From Ancylobacter moscoviensis (GTDB lineage Bacteria > Pseudomonadota > Alphaproteobacteria > Rhizobiales > Xanthobacteraceae), in contig NZ_VMBP01000006.1 of the NCBI RefSeq assembly GCF_007559435.1, positions 186,001 to 250,000 of the forward strand: a DNA stretch of 64,000 bases, read 5' to 3'. The translations under genes were made by a program, and so were the position numbers. Below the pieces are notes generated by a model. That model did no database searches. It saw only the letters and a program-made list of their open reading frames with translations, and was not told the DNA's origin. This document shows positions 46,231-54,640 of the stretch, piece by piece (within the stretch, counting starts at the first letter, position 1; each line of letters starts with the position of its first letter).

Positions 46231-46333
46231 CCTCCGGGCGGGTCGTCGGGGGGCACCCCCGACCTTCGGGTTGCGTGACGCCGGGCGCGAATTGGGCTAA
46301 CCCGACACCGTCTCCCAGAAAGCCGGTAAGCCC

Positions 46334-47329
46334 ATGGCCGCCCTGTCTTCCGCTCCCTCCTCGCTCACTTCGAAACTGCGTCCGGTCGATCTCGGCGGCG
46401 GCGTTGCCGGCGTGCGCTTTCTCGGCACCACGGCGGCCTTCGCGCTCACCGAGCGCGAGGTGGTGCTCGTCGGCGCCGAGCAAAAGCGGGTCGCGGCGCA
46501 CAGGGGCGCGATCCTCTCCGTTTCCGGCGACGCGAAGCGGCTGCTGACCGGCGGCGACGACGGCCGGGTGGCGGCGACGCTCGCGGACGGCACCAGCGAG
46601 ACGCTGTTCGAGCAGAAGGGCCGCTGGATCGACCAGGTCGCGGCCGGGTCGGACGGGGCGGTCGCCTTCTCCGCCGGCAAGACGGCCTATTTCCAGCCGG
46701 CCAGGGGCGAAGCCAAGTCGCTGGACCTGCCCTCGACGGTCGGCGGGCTCGCCTTCGCGCCGAAGGGCACGCGGCTTGCCGTCGCCCATTATGGCGGGAC
46801 CACGCTGTGGTTCCCCAATGCCGTGGCCAAGCCCGAGCTGCTGGAGTGGAAGGGCTCGCATCGCGGCGTGCTCTGGCACCCGGAAGGGCGCTTCGTGGTC
46901 ACGACGATGCAGGAGGCGGCGCTGCATGGCTGGCGCCTGCCCGACGGCGCGCATATGCGCATGTCCGGCTATCCCTCGCGGGTGCGCTCCATGGCCTTCA
47001 CCGCCGGCGGGCGCTATCTCGCGACCTCCGGTTCCGGCGAGGCGATCCTCTGGCCGTTCGCCTCCAAGGAAGGACCGATGGGCAAGCAGCCGACCATGCT
47101 GGCCCCGCGCGACGTGCGGGTCTCGGCGGTGGCGGCGCATCCCAAGGAGGAGGTGATCGCCTGCGGCTATGAGGACGGCCTGGTGCTGATGGTGCGCATC
47201 TCGGATGCGGCGGAGATTCTCCTGCGCGCGCCGGACGGGCAGCCGGTCAGCGCCATGGCGTGGCGGGCCGACGGCGGTGCGCTCGCCATCGGCACCGAGG
47301 GCGAGACGGGCGGCCTGCTCGAGCTGTGA
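46334..47329 (+). CDS. WD40-repeat beta-propeller protein
   Basis: 331 residues without a signal peptide, so probably cytosolic. About seven degenerate WD40 blades can be followed (GGDDGRVAATL, LAVAHYGGTTLWFP, LHGWRLPDGAHM, LATSGSGEAILWPF, ACGYEDGLVLMVRI, LAIGTEGETGG). My recollection is that such a protein often accompanies COG0523 GTPases in Rhizobiales; its biochemical role is unknown. The AztD propeller of Paracoccus zinc systems is periplasmic and so differs. Confidence 0.82.
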   Translation: MAALSSAPSSLTSKLRPVDLGGGVAGVRFLGTTAAFALTEREVVLVGAEQKRVAAHRGAILSVSGDAKRLLTGGDDGRVAATLADGTSETLFEQKGRWIDQVAAGSDGAVAFSAGKTAYFQPARGEAKSLDLPSTVGGLAFAPKGTRLAVAHYGGTTLWFPNAVAKPELLEWKGSHRGVLWHPEGRFVVTTMQEAALHGWRLPDGAHMRMSGYPSRVRSMAFTAGGRYLATSGSGEAILWPFASKEGPMGKQPTMLAPRDVRVSAVAAHPKEEVIACGYEDGLVLMVRISDAAEILLRAPDGQPVSAMAWRADGGALAIGTEGETGGLLEL

Positions 47330-47413
47330 CGGCATGGTGACGCGGTTTGCGCTATTGCGGCGCAGCAGGGTCGGATAGGCTTACCACGTCCGTTCAGCCG
47401 AGGATCGCCAGAC

Positions 47414-48154
47414 ATGAAGATCGAGGACGTCCGCCGCACCGCCTATTCCATGCCGCTGACCAATCCCTCCTACCCGAAGGGGCCGTATCGCTTCTTCAAC
47501 CGCGAGTTCTTCGTCATCACCTACCGCACCGATCCGGCGGCGCTGGCAAAGGTGGTGCCCGAGCCGCTGAAGGTGGTGGAGCCCATCGTCAAGTATGAGT
47601 TCATCCGCATGCCGGATTCGACCGGCTTCGGGGACTACACCGAGACGGGGCAGGTGATCCCGGTCGAGCTGAACGGCGTGAAGGGCGGCTACGTCCACTC
47701 CATGTATCTCGACGACGAGGCTCCCACCGCCGGGGGGCGCGAGCTGTGGGGCTTCCCCAAGAAGATCGCCAAGCCCAGCCTGCGCGTGGAGAGCGACACG
47801 CTGGTCGGCACGCTGCATTACGGCAGCGTGCTCTGCACCTCCGCCACCATGGGCTACAAATATCAAGAGCTCGACCTGGAGGCGCTGCACAAGTCGCTGC
47901 TGGCGCCGAACTGGATGCTCAAGATCATCCCCCATGTCGATGGCTCGGCGCGGGTACTGGAACTGGTCGAGTACTATCTCGAGAATCTCGTGGTGAAGGA
48001 GGCCTGGACCGGTCCGGCCGCGCTCGGCCTGTTCCCGCACGCGCTGGCCGACGTGGCCAAGCTGCCGGTGCTGGAGGTACTTTCGGCGGCGCATTTCCGC
48101 ACCGACCTGACCCTCGGCCTCGGCAAGGTGGTCTTCGACTATCTGAAGGACTGA
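47414..48154 (+). CDS. adc: Acetoacetate decarboxylase family protein
   Basis: 246 residues, the normal length. The Schiff-base lysine pair is present in [14 protein letters not shown] (K116 and K117, one off the clostridial K115/K116), with the usual hydrophobic pocket residues. Classical members decarboxylate acetoacetate to acetone and CO2; others act on different 2- or 3-oxo acids. It stands alone between the WD40 gene and the NicO operon. A link with ketone-body use (bdhA at 53.8 kb) is possible but not positional. Confidence 0.88.
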   Translation: MKIEDVRRTAYSMPLTNPSYPKGPYRFFNREFFVITYRTDPAALAKVVPEPLKVVEPIVKYEFIRMPDSTGFGDYTETGQVIPVELNGVKGGYVHSMYLDDEAPTAGGRELWGFPKKIAKPSLRVESDTLVGTLHYGSVLCTSATMGYKYQELDLEALHKSLLAPNWMLKIIPHVDGSARVLELVEYYLENLVVKEAWTGPAALGLFPHALADVAKLPVLEVLSAAHFRTDLTLGLGKVVFDYLKD

Positions 48155-48183
48155 GGCCCTCCTTGCCGGCCTCGAACCGAGGA

Positions 48184-48216
48184 CGTGGATGGCCGGGCCA
48201 AAACCCGGCCATGACG
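48184..48216. repeat. Dispersed palindromic repeat, single copy
   Basis: CGTGGATGGCCGGG, six bases, then CCCGGCCATGACG: nine-base hairpin arms, same family as 45074-45153. It lies between the convergent adc and nicO genes and may act as a terminator for either. Confidence 0.78.
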
Positions 48217-48237
48217 GTGGCGCTGTGAGGGGTGCCG

Positions 48238-49230
48238 CTATCCCAGCGTCAGCCGCTCGCTCGCCATGAAGCCGAGCAGCAGCGCGAGGCCGAAGGCGAC
48301 GAGGGCCAGCGCGGCGAGGAATTCCACGCCGCGCAGCACCACCGCCCCGGCCGAGCCCGGCCGGTTGGCGGCGAGCCGTACCGCCGCATGCTTGGCGAAG
48401 ACCGCGAGCGCGGCGATGGCGCTCACGGTGAGCGCGGTGCCGACACCCATCAGCAGGGTCGAGGCGGCGCCGACCCAGAAAATGCCCTGCGCCAGCGCGA
48501 AGACCAGCACGAGGATCGCGCCGGAGCAGGGCCGCAGCCCCACCGACAGCACCGCCCCCCACCATTCGCGCCAGCCCGAGCCTTTGGGCAGCGCCTCGGG
48601 TCCGGGCATGTGGGCGTGATCGTCGCCGCAGCCGCAATCCGCGCCGTGCACATGCGCCGGCACGCCGCGCCAGGCGGCGGCCAGCGCGCGGCCCTTGGTC
48701 CAGGCGAGGCGCAGGCCGATCAGCACGATCAGCCCATAGGCGGCAATCTCGATAATGGAGACGGCCCGGCTCATCGAGGCGGCGGTGGTGCCGAGCAGCA
48801 CCGCGAACACGCCGGCGACGAGGATGGCGGTGAGCGACTGCGCCAGCGCGCTGGCGAAGGCGAGGCCGATGCCGCGCCTGAGCGTCGCCTCGTTGGCGAG
48901 CAGGTAGGAGGAGATCACCGCCTTGCCATGGCCGGGACCGGCGGCGTGGAAGATGCCATAGGCGAAAGAGATGCCGCCCAGCAGGAAGAGAGCGTTGCCG
49001 TCTTCCTTCGAGGCGCGCACCGCGGCGGTGAGCAGCCGGTAGAATTCCGCCTGCTTGGCGAGGATGAAGCCGGCGATGCCGTCCATTTGGCCGCCCATTT
49101 GGCCGCCGCCCGAATCCGGCGCGGGCGGGGCGCCGACGCCGAAGGGGCTCTGGGCGAGGGCGGGATGCAGGCTGAGCCAGCCGGCCGCGACGGCCAGCAG
49201 CGCCAGAAGCAGGCGGTGCTTCACGAGCAC
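48238..49230 (-). CDS. NicO/RcnA-family nickel/cobalt transporter
   Basis: 330 residues. A signal-like N-terminal helix is followed by about six more membrane helices. The metal motifs HAAGPGHGKAVISSY and LRPCSGAILVLVFA are typical; a soluble His/Cys loop (PAHVHGADCGCGDDHAHMPG) lies between them. It moves Ni or Co across the inner membrane. It begins with GTG at 49230, or GTG at 49224 overlapping the DUF1007 stop (GTGA). The DUF1007 partner upstream is standard for this transporter type. Confidence 0.9.
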   Translation of the reverse strand: MLVKHRLLLALLAVAAGWLSLHPALAQSPFGVGAPPAPDSGGGQMGGQMDGIAGFILAKQAEFYRLLTAAVRASKEDGNALFLLGGISFAYGIFHAAGPGHGKAVISSYLLANEATLRRGIGLAFASALAQSLTAILVAGVFAVLLGTTAASMSRAVSIIEIAAYGLIVLIGLRLAWTKGRALAAAWRGVPAHVHGADCGCGDDHAHMPGPEALPKGSGWREWWGAVLSVGLRPCSGAILVLVFALAQGIFWVGAASTLLMGVGTALTVSAIAALAVFAKHAAVRLAANRPGSAGAVVLRGVEFLAALALVAFGLALLLGFMASERLTLG

Positions 49231-49859
49231 GTCACCGTGACGCGGTTGGCGAATTGCGAGCCGAACTCGCTCGCGGAGGTGAGCGCGTTGAAGAAGCTCT
49301 CCGAGAGCGTCGCCGAGCTGGTGCCGACGGCCGGGTCCGGCCGGTGCAGGGCGAGCGCGCAGCCCGCCGCATCGCCGGCGAGCGTGACCGGATCCTTGTC
49401 GGCGAGCTGGAAGGAAACGAAATAGGTCGGGTCGTAGACGTCGAGCGTCAGTGCTCCCGCCTTCACCGGCGGCTCGGCGAAGGGCAGGGTGAAGTGCAGG
49501 GTGAGCTGCGTGCCGTCATAGCTGAGGGAATAATCCTTCGGCTGGAGGAACTTCACGTCCTGCTTGTTCCGCTTGGCGTAGGTGAAGAAATCGAACTCGT
49601 GCAGGGATTCGATGTTCACCTGGGCGAGTTCCTTCAGCGTCTTGTCGCTGGGCTTGCCGTCCGGCGTGGTCTCCAGCCCCTGCAGCGCATAGGTCGAGAA
49701 CGCTTCGTCGAACTTCCAGTGATGGCGCACGCCGGCGAGCTTGCCGTCGGGCGTGTAGTCGAGCTCGGAGTGCACCTCCACCCACACATGCGGATGGGCG
49801 AGCGCCGGCCCGATGAGCGCGCCGAGCGCGAGGATGGTCGCCAGAAGTCGCCGGATCAC
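49221..49859 (-). CDS. DUF1007 periplasmic protein, partner of NicO transporter
   Basis: 212 residues from a GTG at 49859, chosen for its GGAGAAGG six bases upstream and the signal peptide it gives (LLATILALGALIGPALA). The mature start AHPHVWVEV is the family's conserved metal-binding-like His motif. The role is unknown but it nearly always sits with NicO, probably delivering or buffering nickel/cobalt in the periplasm. The frame is open to 49946 without support. Confidence 0.88.
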   Translation of the reverse strand: MIRRLLATILALGALIGPALAHPHVWVEVHSELDYTPDGKLAGVRHHWKFDEAFSTYALQGLETTPDGKPSDKTLKELAQVNIESLHEFDFFTYAKRNKQDVKFLQPKDYSLSYDGTQLTLHFTLPFAEPPVKAGALTLDVYDPTYFVSFQLADKDPVTLAGDAAGCALALHRPDPAVGTSSATLSESFFNALTSASEFGSQFANRVTVTCS

Positions 49860-50177
49860 GGTGGGCCTTCTCCGAAGCAGCCGCGTTGGTCGATTGGTGG
49901 CTGCCGAGTTCGGCGGAATGGTGACGGCGACCGCCAGAAACGGCAACGGCCGCCCGGAGGCGGCCGCATCAATTCCTGCCGAGAAGAGAAAGCGTGGATG
50001 CCCGGGACAAGCCCGGGCATGACGCTGTTCCCGCTCACGCCGCCTTCCGGGACACTGCTTGCTTCCGTCCCCGAAGTCGGCTCACGCCGCCTTCTGGGAC
50101 ACTGCCTGCTTCTTGTCCCCGAAATCGGCTCACGCCGCCTTCTGGGATACTGCCTGCTTCTTGTCCCCGAAGTCGGC
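49860..50177. other. Intergenic region between DUF1007 gene and asd
   Basis: 318 bases. The left part is the promoter region of the DUF1007-nicO operon. The rest is occupied by a palindromic repeat unit (49993-50024) and the tandem 48-bp repeat array that runs into asd (50033-50196). No gene is seen. Confidence 0.7.
49993..50024. repeat. Dispersed palindromic repeat, single copy
   Basis: CGTGGATGCCCGGG-ACAAG-CCCGGGCATGACG. It differs from the 45122-45153 unit only in the five-base loop. Confidence 0.8.
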
Positions 50178-50196
50178 TTACGCCGCCTTCTGGGAC
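50033..50196. repeat. 48-bp tandem repeat overlapping the asd 3' end
   Basis: Three full units (50033-50079, 47 bp; 50080-50127 and 50128-50175, 48 bp) and a partial fourth (50176-50196). Each begins GCTCACGCCGCCTTCTGGGA. The fourth unit encodes the last residues of asd (SQKAA and the stop), so the array consists of duplicated asd ends. Units 2 and 3 differ at only two positions. Confidence 0.92.
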
Positions 50197-51215
50197 TTGG
50201 GCTGGAGCAGCTTGCGATTGACCAGCACTTCGGCGATCTGCACCGCGTTGAGCGCCGCGCCCTTGCGCAAATTGTCCGAGACGCACCAGAAGCTGAGGCC
50301 GTTCTCCACCGTCGCGTCCTCGCGGATGCGCGAGATGTAGGTGGCGTCCTCGCCGGCCGCCTCGTAGGGCGTGATGTAGCCACCCGGCTCGCGCTTGTCG
50401 ACGACGAGCACGCCCGGCGCGTTGCGCAGGACCTCGGTGGCTTCCTCGGCGGTGATCGGATTCTCGAACTCGACGTTCACCGCCTCGGAATGGGAGATGA
50501 ACACCGGCACGCGCACGGCGGTGCAGGTGAGCTTGATCTTCGGGTCGAGAATCTTCTTGGTCTCGGCCATCACCTTCCATTCTTCCTTCGTGTAGCCGTC
50601 TTCCATGAAGACGTCGATGTGAGGAATGACGTTGAAGGCGATGCGCTTGGGGAACTTCTTGGCTTCGACCGGATCGGAGACGAACACCGCGCGGGTCTGG
50701 GCGAACAGCTCGTCCATGGCGTCCTTGCCGGCGCCGGAGACGGACTGGTAGGTCGCCACCACGACGCGCTTGATCGTCGCCTTGTCGTGCAGCGGCTTGA
50801 GGGCCACGACGAGCTGGGCGGTCGAGCAGTTCGGGTTGGCGATGATGTTCTTCTTGGTGAAGCCCTTCACCGCGTCGGCGTTCACTTCCGGCACGATCAG
50901 CGGAACGTCGCTGTCGTAGCGGAAGGCCGAGGAGTTATCGATCACGACGCAGCCCTGCCGGCCGATCTTGGGCGACCATTCCTTGGACACCTCGCCGCCG
51001 GCCGACATCAGGCAGATGTCGGTGTCGGAGAAGTCGTAGTTTTCGAGGGCTTTGACCTTGAGCGTCTTGTCGCCGAAAGAGACTTCCGTCCCGACCGAAC
51101 GGCGGGAGGCAAGCGCAACGACCTCGTCCGCGGGAAAGCCCCGCTCGGAGAGGATGTCGAGCATTTCGCGGCCCACATTGCCCGTGGCACCGACGACGGC
51201 GACCTTGTAGCCCAT
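50178..51215 (-). CDS. asd: Aspartate-semialdehyde dehydrogenase
   Basis: 345 residues. NADP motif GATGNVG near the N-terminus, catalytic cysteine in NPNCSTAQLVVAL and the substrate segment of the C-terminal domain (FISHSEAVNVEFENP). It makes aspartate semialdehyde for lysine, threonine and methionine synthesis. The ATG at 51215 follows CAGGAGAAA. The last codons (KSQKAA) lie inside the 48-bp tandem array, and the stop is TAA where the duplicated units have TGA. Confidence 0.96.
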   Translation of the reverse strand: MGYKVAVVGATGNVGREMLDILSERGFPADEVVALASRRSVGTEVSFGDKTLKVKALENYDFSDTDICLMSAGGEVSKEWSPKIGRQGCVVIDNSSAFRYDSDVPLIVPEVNADAVKGFTKKNIIANPNCSTAQLVVALKPLHDKATIKRVVVATYQSVSGAGKDAMDELFAQTRAVFVSDPVEAKKFPKRIAFNVIPHIDVFMEDGYTKEEWKVMAETKKILDPKIKLTCTAVRVPVFISHSEAVNVEFENPITAEEATEVLRNAPGVLVVDKREPGGYITPYEAAGEDATYISRIREDATVENGLSFWCVSDNLRKGAALNAVQIAEVLVNRKLLQPKSQKAA

Positions 51216-51327
51216 GTCGTTTCTCCTGAAGGCCCTGCCATTCACAGGCTCGGGCGAGCGCGGGCTTTTACGCGATAAGGCGAAGCGAGGCAACGGGCGC
51301 CGGACGGAGGGCACCCCGGCGCGCCGC

Positions 51328-51726
51328 TCAACCCTCGCGACGGGGCAGGCTCTCGATCTCGCCGCCCGCGGCCTTCCACGCACCGAAGCCGCCCTTGAGG
51401 TGGCAGACCTTCTCCAGCCCCATGTCCTGCGCGGTCCTGGTGGCGAGCGCCGAGCGCCAGCCGCTGGCGCAGAAGAAAACGAAACGCTTGTCCTGCTGGA
51501 AGACCGGCTTGGCGTAGGGGCTTTCCGGGTCGATCCAGAATTCCAGCATGCCGCGCGGGCAGGAAAAGGCGCCGGGGATGGAGCCGTCGCGCTCGCGTTC
51601 GCGCGGATCGCGCAGGTCGACGAAGACGGTGTCGTCCCGGCCGCGAAGCGTCGCGGCTTCGGCGACGTCGATGGCGGCGATCTCGGCCTCCGCTTCGGCC
51701 AGGAGCTGCTTGTAGCCCTTCTTCAT
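51328..51726 (-). CDS. Rhodanese-domain protein
   Basis: 132 residues, one rhodanese domain. The active loop is CASGWRSA with the persulfide cysteine. Start at the ATG at 51726 (GGAG upstream), four bases after the ispG stop, so the two are co-transcribed. A sulfur-transfer or sulfide role is possible; the coupling with the Fe-S enzyme IspG may be coincidental. Confidence 0.9.
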   Translation of the reverse strand: MKKGYKQLLAEAEAEIAAIDVAEAATLRGRDDTVFVDLRDPRERERDGSIPGAFSCPRGMLEFWIDPESPYAKPVFQQDKRFVFFCASGWRSALATRTAQDMGLEKVCHLKGGFGAWKAAGGEIESLPRREG

Positions 51727-51730
51727 CGGC

Positions 51731-53035
51731 TCACTCCGCCGCGTCGACGCCCGAAGCCGGACGCCCGACGCCGAACCGCCGCTGCACATAGTCCTCGACG
51801 ATCTTCTTGAAGTCCTCGCGCAGCGTCGGGCCGCGCAGGGTCATGGCCTTCTTGCCGTCGAGATAGACCGGGGCGGTGGGGAACTCGCCGGTGCCGGGCA
51901 GCGAGATGCCGATATCGGCGTGCTTGCTCTCGCCCGGTCCGTTCACGATGCAGCCCATCACCGCGACGTTCAGCGTCTCGACGCCGGGATAGTGCTTCTT
52001 CCATTCGGGCATGGAGGTGCGGATGAAGTCCTGCACCTCGAAGGCCAGTTCCTGGAAGGTGGTGGAGGTGGTGCGCCCGCAGCCGGGGCAGGCGGCGACC
52101 AGCGGCACGAAGGTGCGCAGGCCCATGGTCTGCAGCATCTCCTGCGCCACCGTCACCTCGCGGGTGCGGTCGCCGCCGGGCTCGGGGGTGAGCGAGACGC
52201 GGATGGTGTCGCCGATGCCCTGCTGGAGCAGCACGCCCATGGCGATGGAGGAGGCGACGATGCCCTTCGAGCCCATGCCAGCTTCCGTCAAACCCAGATG
52301 CAGCGCGTAGTCGGCGCGGCGGGCGAGCTCGGCATAGACGGTGATCAGGTCCTGCACGGCCGAGACCTTGGCCGAGAGGATGATCTTCTCCTTCGGCAGG
52401 CCGATTTCCTCGGCGAGCGCCGCCGAGAGCAGGGCCGAGCGCACCAGCGCCTCGCGGGTGACGGCGCGGGCATCGGCGGGACGCGGCAGGCGGGCGTTCT
52501 CGTCCATCAGCGCGGTGAGCAGGTCGCCGTCGAGCGAGCCCCAGTTGGCGCCGATGCGCACCGGCTTGCCGTGCAGAATCGCCTGCTCGACGATGGTGGC
52601 GAAGTGACGGTCGCGCTTCTCGCCGAAGCCGACATTGCCGGGATTGATGCGGTACTTGTCGAGCGCGGCCGCGCAGTCCGGGTACTTCGTCAGCAAGAGG
52701 TGGCCGTTATAGTGGAAATCGCCGACGATGGGGGTGTCGAGGCCCATCTTGAGCAGGCGTTCCTTGATCTCGGGCACGGCGGCGGCGGATTCGTCGCGGT
52801 CCACCGTGATGCGCACCATCTCCGAGCCGGCGCGGGCCAGCGCGGCGATCTGCAGGGCGGTGCCGGCCGCGTCCGCCGTGTCGGTGTTGGTCATCGACTG
52901 CACGACGACCGGAGCGCCGCCACCGACGGTGACGCCGCCGACCTTCACCGCGACGGTGAGGCGGCGCGCGGCCGGGCCGGCGGCTTCCAGCTCGGGCGCG
53001 ACGATGGGGGTGATGGCGTCGGTCGGGCTATTCAT
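51731..53035 (-). CDS. ispG: (E)-4-hydroxy-3-methylbut-2-enyl-diphosphate synthase
   Basis: 434 residues, the larger two-domain bacterial form. The 4Fe-4S ligands are CPGCGR and the cysteine of [10 protein letters not shown]. The N-terminal TIM barrel begins [24 protein letters not shown]. It carries out the sixth step of the MEP isoprenoid pathway in the cytosol. It is followed by the rhodanese gene. Downstream of zur on the same strand by 85 bases, but no shared regulation is evident. Confidence 0.97.
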   Translation of the reverse strand: MNSPTDAITPIVAPELEAAGPAARRLTVAVKVGGVTVGGGAPVVVQSMTNTDTADAAGTALQIAALARAGSEMVRITVDRDESAAAVPEIKERLLKMGLDTPIVGDFHYNGHLLLTKYPDCAAALDKYRINPGNVGFGEKRDRHFATIVEQAILHGKPVRIGANWGSLDGDLLTALMDENARLPRPADARAVTREALVRSALLSAALAEEIGLPKEKIILSAKVSAVQDLITVYAELARRADYALHLGLTEAGMGSKGIVASSIAMGVLLQQGIGDTIRVSLTPEPGGDRTREVTVAQEMLQTMGLRTFVPLVAACPGCGRTTSTTFQELAFEVQDFIRTSMPEWKKHYPGVETLNVAVMGCIVNGPGESKHADIGISLPGTGEFPTAPVYLDGKKAMTLRGPTLREDFKKIVEDYVQRRFGVGRPASGVDAAE

Positions 53036-53120
53036 GGGCGATCAGATCCGGCGGCGCGCGGCGAAAGCGGAAGCTGCCGCATGCGGGCGGCGAAGGGGGT
53101 AAGCCGGCGTCCGGCCGCCG

Positions 53121-53645
53121 TCAACGGGGGCTCCCCGCACCCTCGATGGCCGGCGCGGCCTCCGCCGCGGCGCGGCAGCGGGCGCAGGTGCCGGCGATCT
53201 CGATGACCGGGGTGCGCGGGGTGAAGCCGGCGGCCCGCGTCGCCCAGGCGAGATCGCGGCCGATGGCGTGCGAGGCGACTTCCGAGGTCAGCCCGCAGGC
53301 TTCGCAGATCAGGAACACAATGACGTCATCGGTGCCGTGGTCGCGCCCGCAGGCGATGTAGGCGTTGCGGCTCTCGATGCGGTGGGCGAGGCCTTCCGAC
53401 ACCAGGAAATCGAGCGCGCGATAGACGGACATGGGCGGCGGCTTCTCGCCGGAGGCGCCGAGCCGCTCCACCAGATCATAGGCGCCGAGCGGCACGTGAC
53501 TGTCCGCCAGCCCTTCCAGCACGCGCCGGCGCAGCGGGGTCAGCCGCGCGCCGCGCTCGCCGCACGACGCCTCCGCCCGCGCCAGCGCGTCGGCGACGCA
53601 GGCGCTGTGGTCGTGGTCATCGTGAGGGTGGGCGTTCGTCGTCAT
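53121..53645 (-). CDS. zur: Fur-family regulator, Zur type
   Basis: 174 residues. N-terminal His/Asp-rich tail (AHPHDDHDHSAC), winged helix (about 25-100) and the structural zinc site of two CxxC pairs, C115/C118 (ICEACG) and C154/C157 (CARCR). The second pair and the zinc importer in the window favour Zur over Fur. It should repress the znu operon when zinc is high. Start at the ATG at 53645; upstream codons to 53738 lack similarity. Confidence 0.9.
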   Translation of the reverse strand: MTTNAHPHDDHDHSACVADALARAEASCGERGARLTPLRRRVLEGLADSHVPLGAYDLVERLGASGEKPPPMSVYRALDFLVSEGLAHRIESRNAYIACGRDHGTDDVIVFLICEACGLTSEVASHAIGRDLAWATRAAGFTPRTPVIEIAGTCARCRAAAEAAPAIEGAGSPR

Positions 53646-53840
53646 CGCGCAATCGTACTCCAGCGCTAGGAAACCGAAAACCATGTCTCGCATGTGACGC
53701 GGCGTACGGTGCCATGGGAAGGAAAGACCTCTTTGCACCGCACACCGGCGTGCTAGCCTGCGACATGTAGGAATTCCTGCGGCACGGCGCGAGGCCCGGA
53801 ACGGGCGCGCCGGCCGTCATCTCGTGTGAGGAGCTCTTGA

Positions 53841-54623
53841 ATGCTTAAGGGGAAGAACGCGGTCGTCACCGGCTCGACCAGCGGAATCGGCCTCGCCTAT
53901 GCGCGTGCGCTGGCCGCCGAGGGCGTGAACGTGACGCTGAACGGCTTCGGCGACGCTGCGGCGATCGAGAAGGAGCGCGTCGGCATCGAGAGCGAGTTCG
54001 GCGTCAAGGCGATCTATTCCGGCGCGGACCTCACCAAGGGCTCGGAATGCGCCGCGCTGGTGAAGTTCGCCGAGGATACGCTCGGCTCGGTCGACATCCT
54101 CATCAACAATGCCGGCGTCCAGCACGTCTCGCCGATCGAGGAGTTCCCTGATGACAAGTGGGACCTCATCATCGCGCTGAACCTTTCCGCCGCCTTCCAC
54201 GCCATCAAGGCCGCCGTGCCGGGCATGAAGGCGCGCAAATGGGGCCGCATCATCAACACCGCCTCGGCGCACGCGCTCGTCGCCTCGCCGTTCAAGTCGG
54301 CCTATGTCTCGGCCAAGCACGGCATTGCCGGCCTGACCAAGACGGTGGCGCTGGAGACGGCGACCTTCGGCATCACCTGCAACGCCATCTGCCCGGGCTA
54401 TGTCTGGACGCCGCTGGTCGAGAAGCAGATTCCCGACACCGCCAAGGCGCGCGGCATGACCGAGGAGCAGGTGAAGCGCGACGTGCTGCTCGCCGCCCAG
54501 CCGACCAAGGAATTCGTGACGGTGGAGGAAGTGGCGGCGCTTGCCGTGTTCCTCGCGTCGGATGCGGCGCGTTCGATCACCGGCTCGTTGCAGCAGATCG
54601 ACGGCGGCTGGGTCGCCGAATAG
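53841..54623 (+). CDS. bdhA: D-3-hydroxybutyrate dehydrogenase
   Basis: 260 residues, SDR. NAD motif TGSTSGIG (10-17), NNAG, catalytic serine in NTASAHALVASPFKSAY and YVSAK. The LNGFGD segment and C-terminal TGSLQQIDGGWVAE are characteristic of Bdh. It interconverts D-3-hydroxybutyrate and acetoacetate in polyhydroxybutyrate breakdown. GAGGAGC precedes the ATG. It is followed 17 bases later by the patatin gene, a common alphaproteobacterial pair. Confidence 0.95.
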   Translation: MLKGKNAVVTGSTSGIGLAYARALAAEGVNVTLNGFGDAAAIEKERVGIESEFGVKAIYSGADLTKGSECAALVKFAEDTLGSVDILINNAGVQHVSPIEEFPDDKWDLIIALNLSAAFHAIKAAVPGMKARKWGRIINTASAHALVASPFKSAYVSAKHGIAGLTKTVALETATFGITCNAICPGYVWTPLVEKQIPDTAKARGMTEEQVKRDVLLAAQPTKEFVTVEEVAALAVFLASDAARSITGSLQQIDGGWVAE

Positions 54624-54640
54624 CGTTCCGGAGGTAGAGA

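Noticed and set aside
50033-50196. Possible CRISPR array
   Set aside because: The units are contiguous with no variable spacers and copy the end of asd; it is a tandem duplication.
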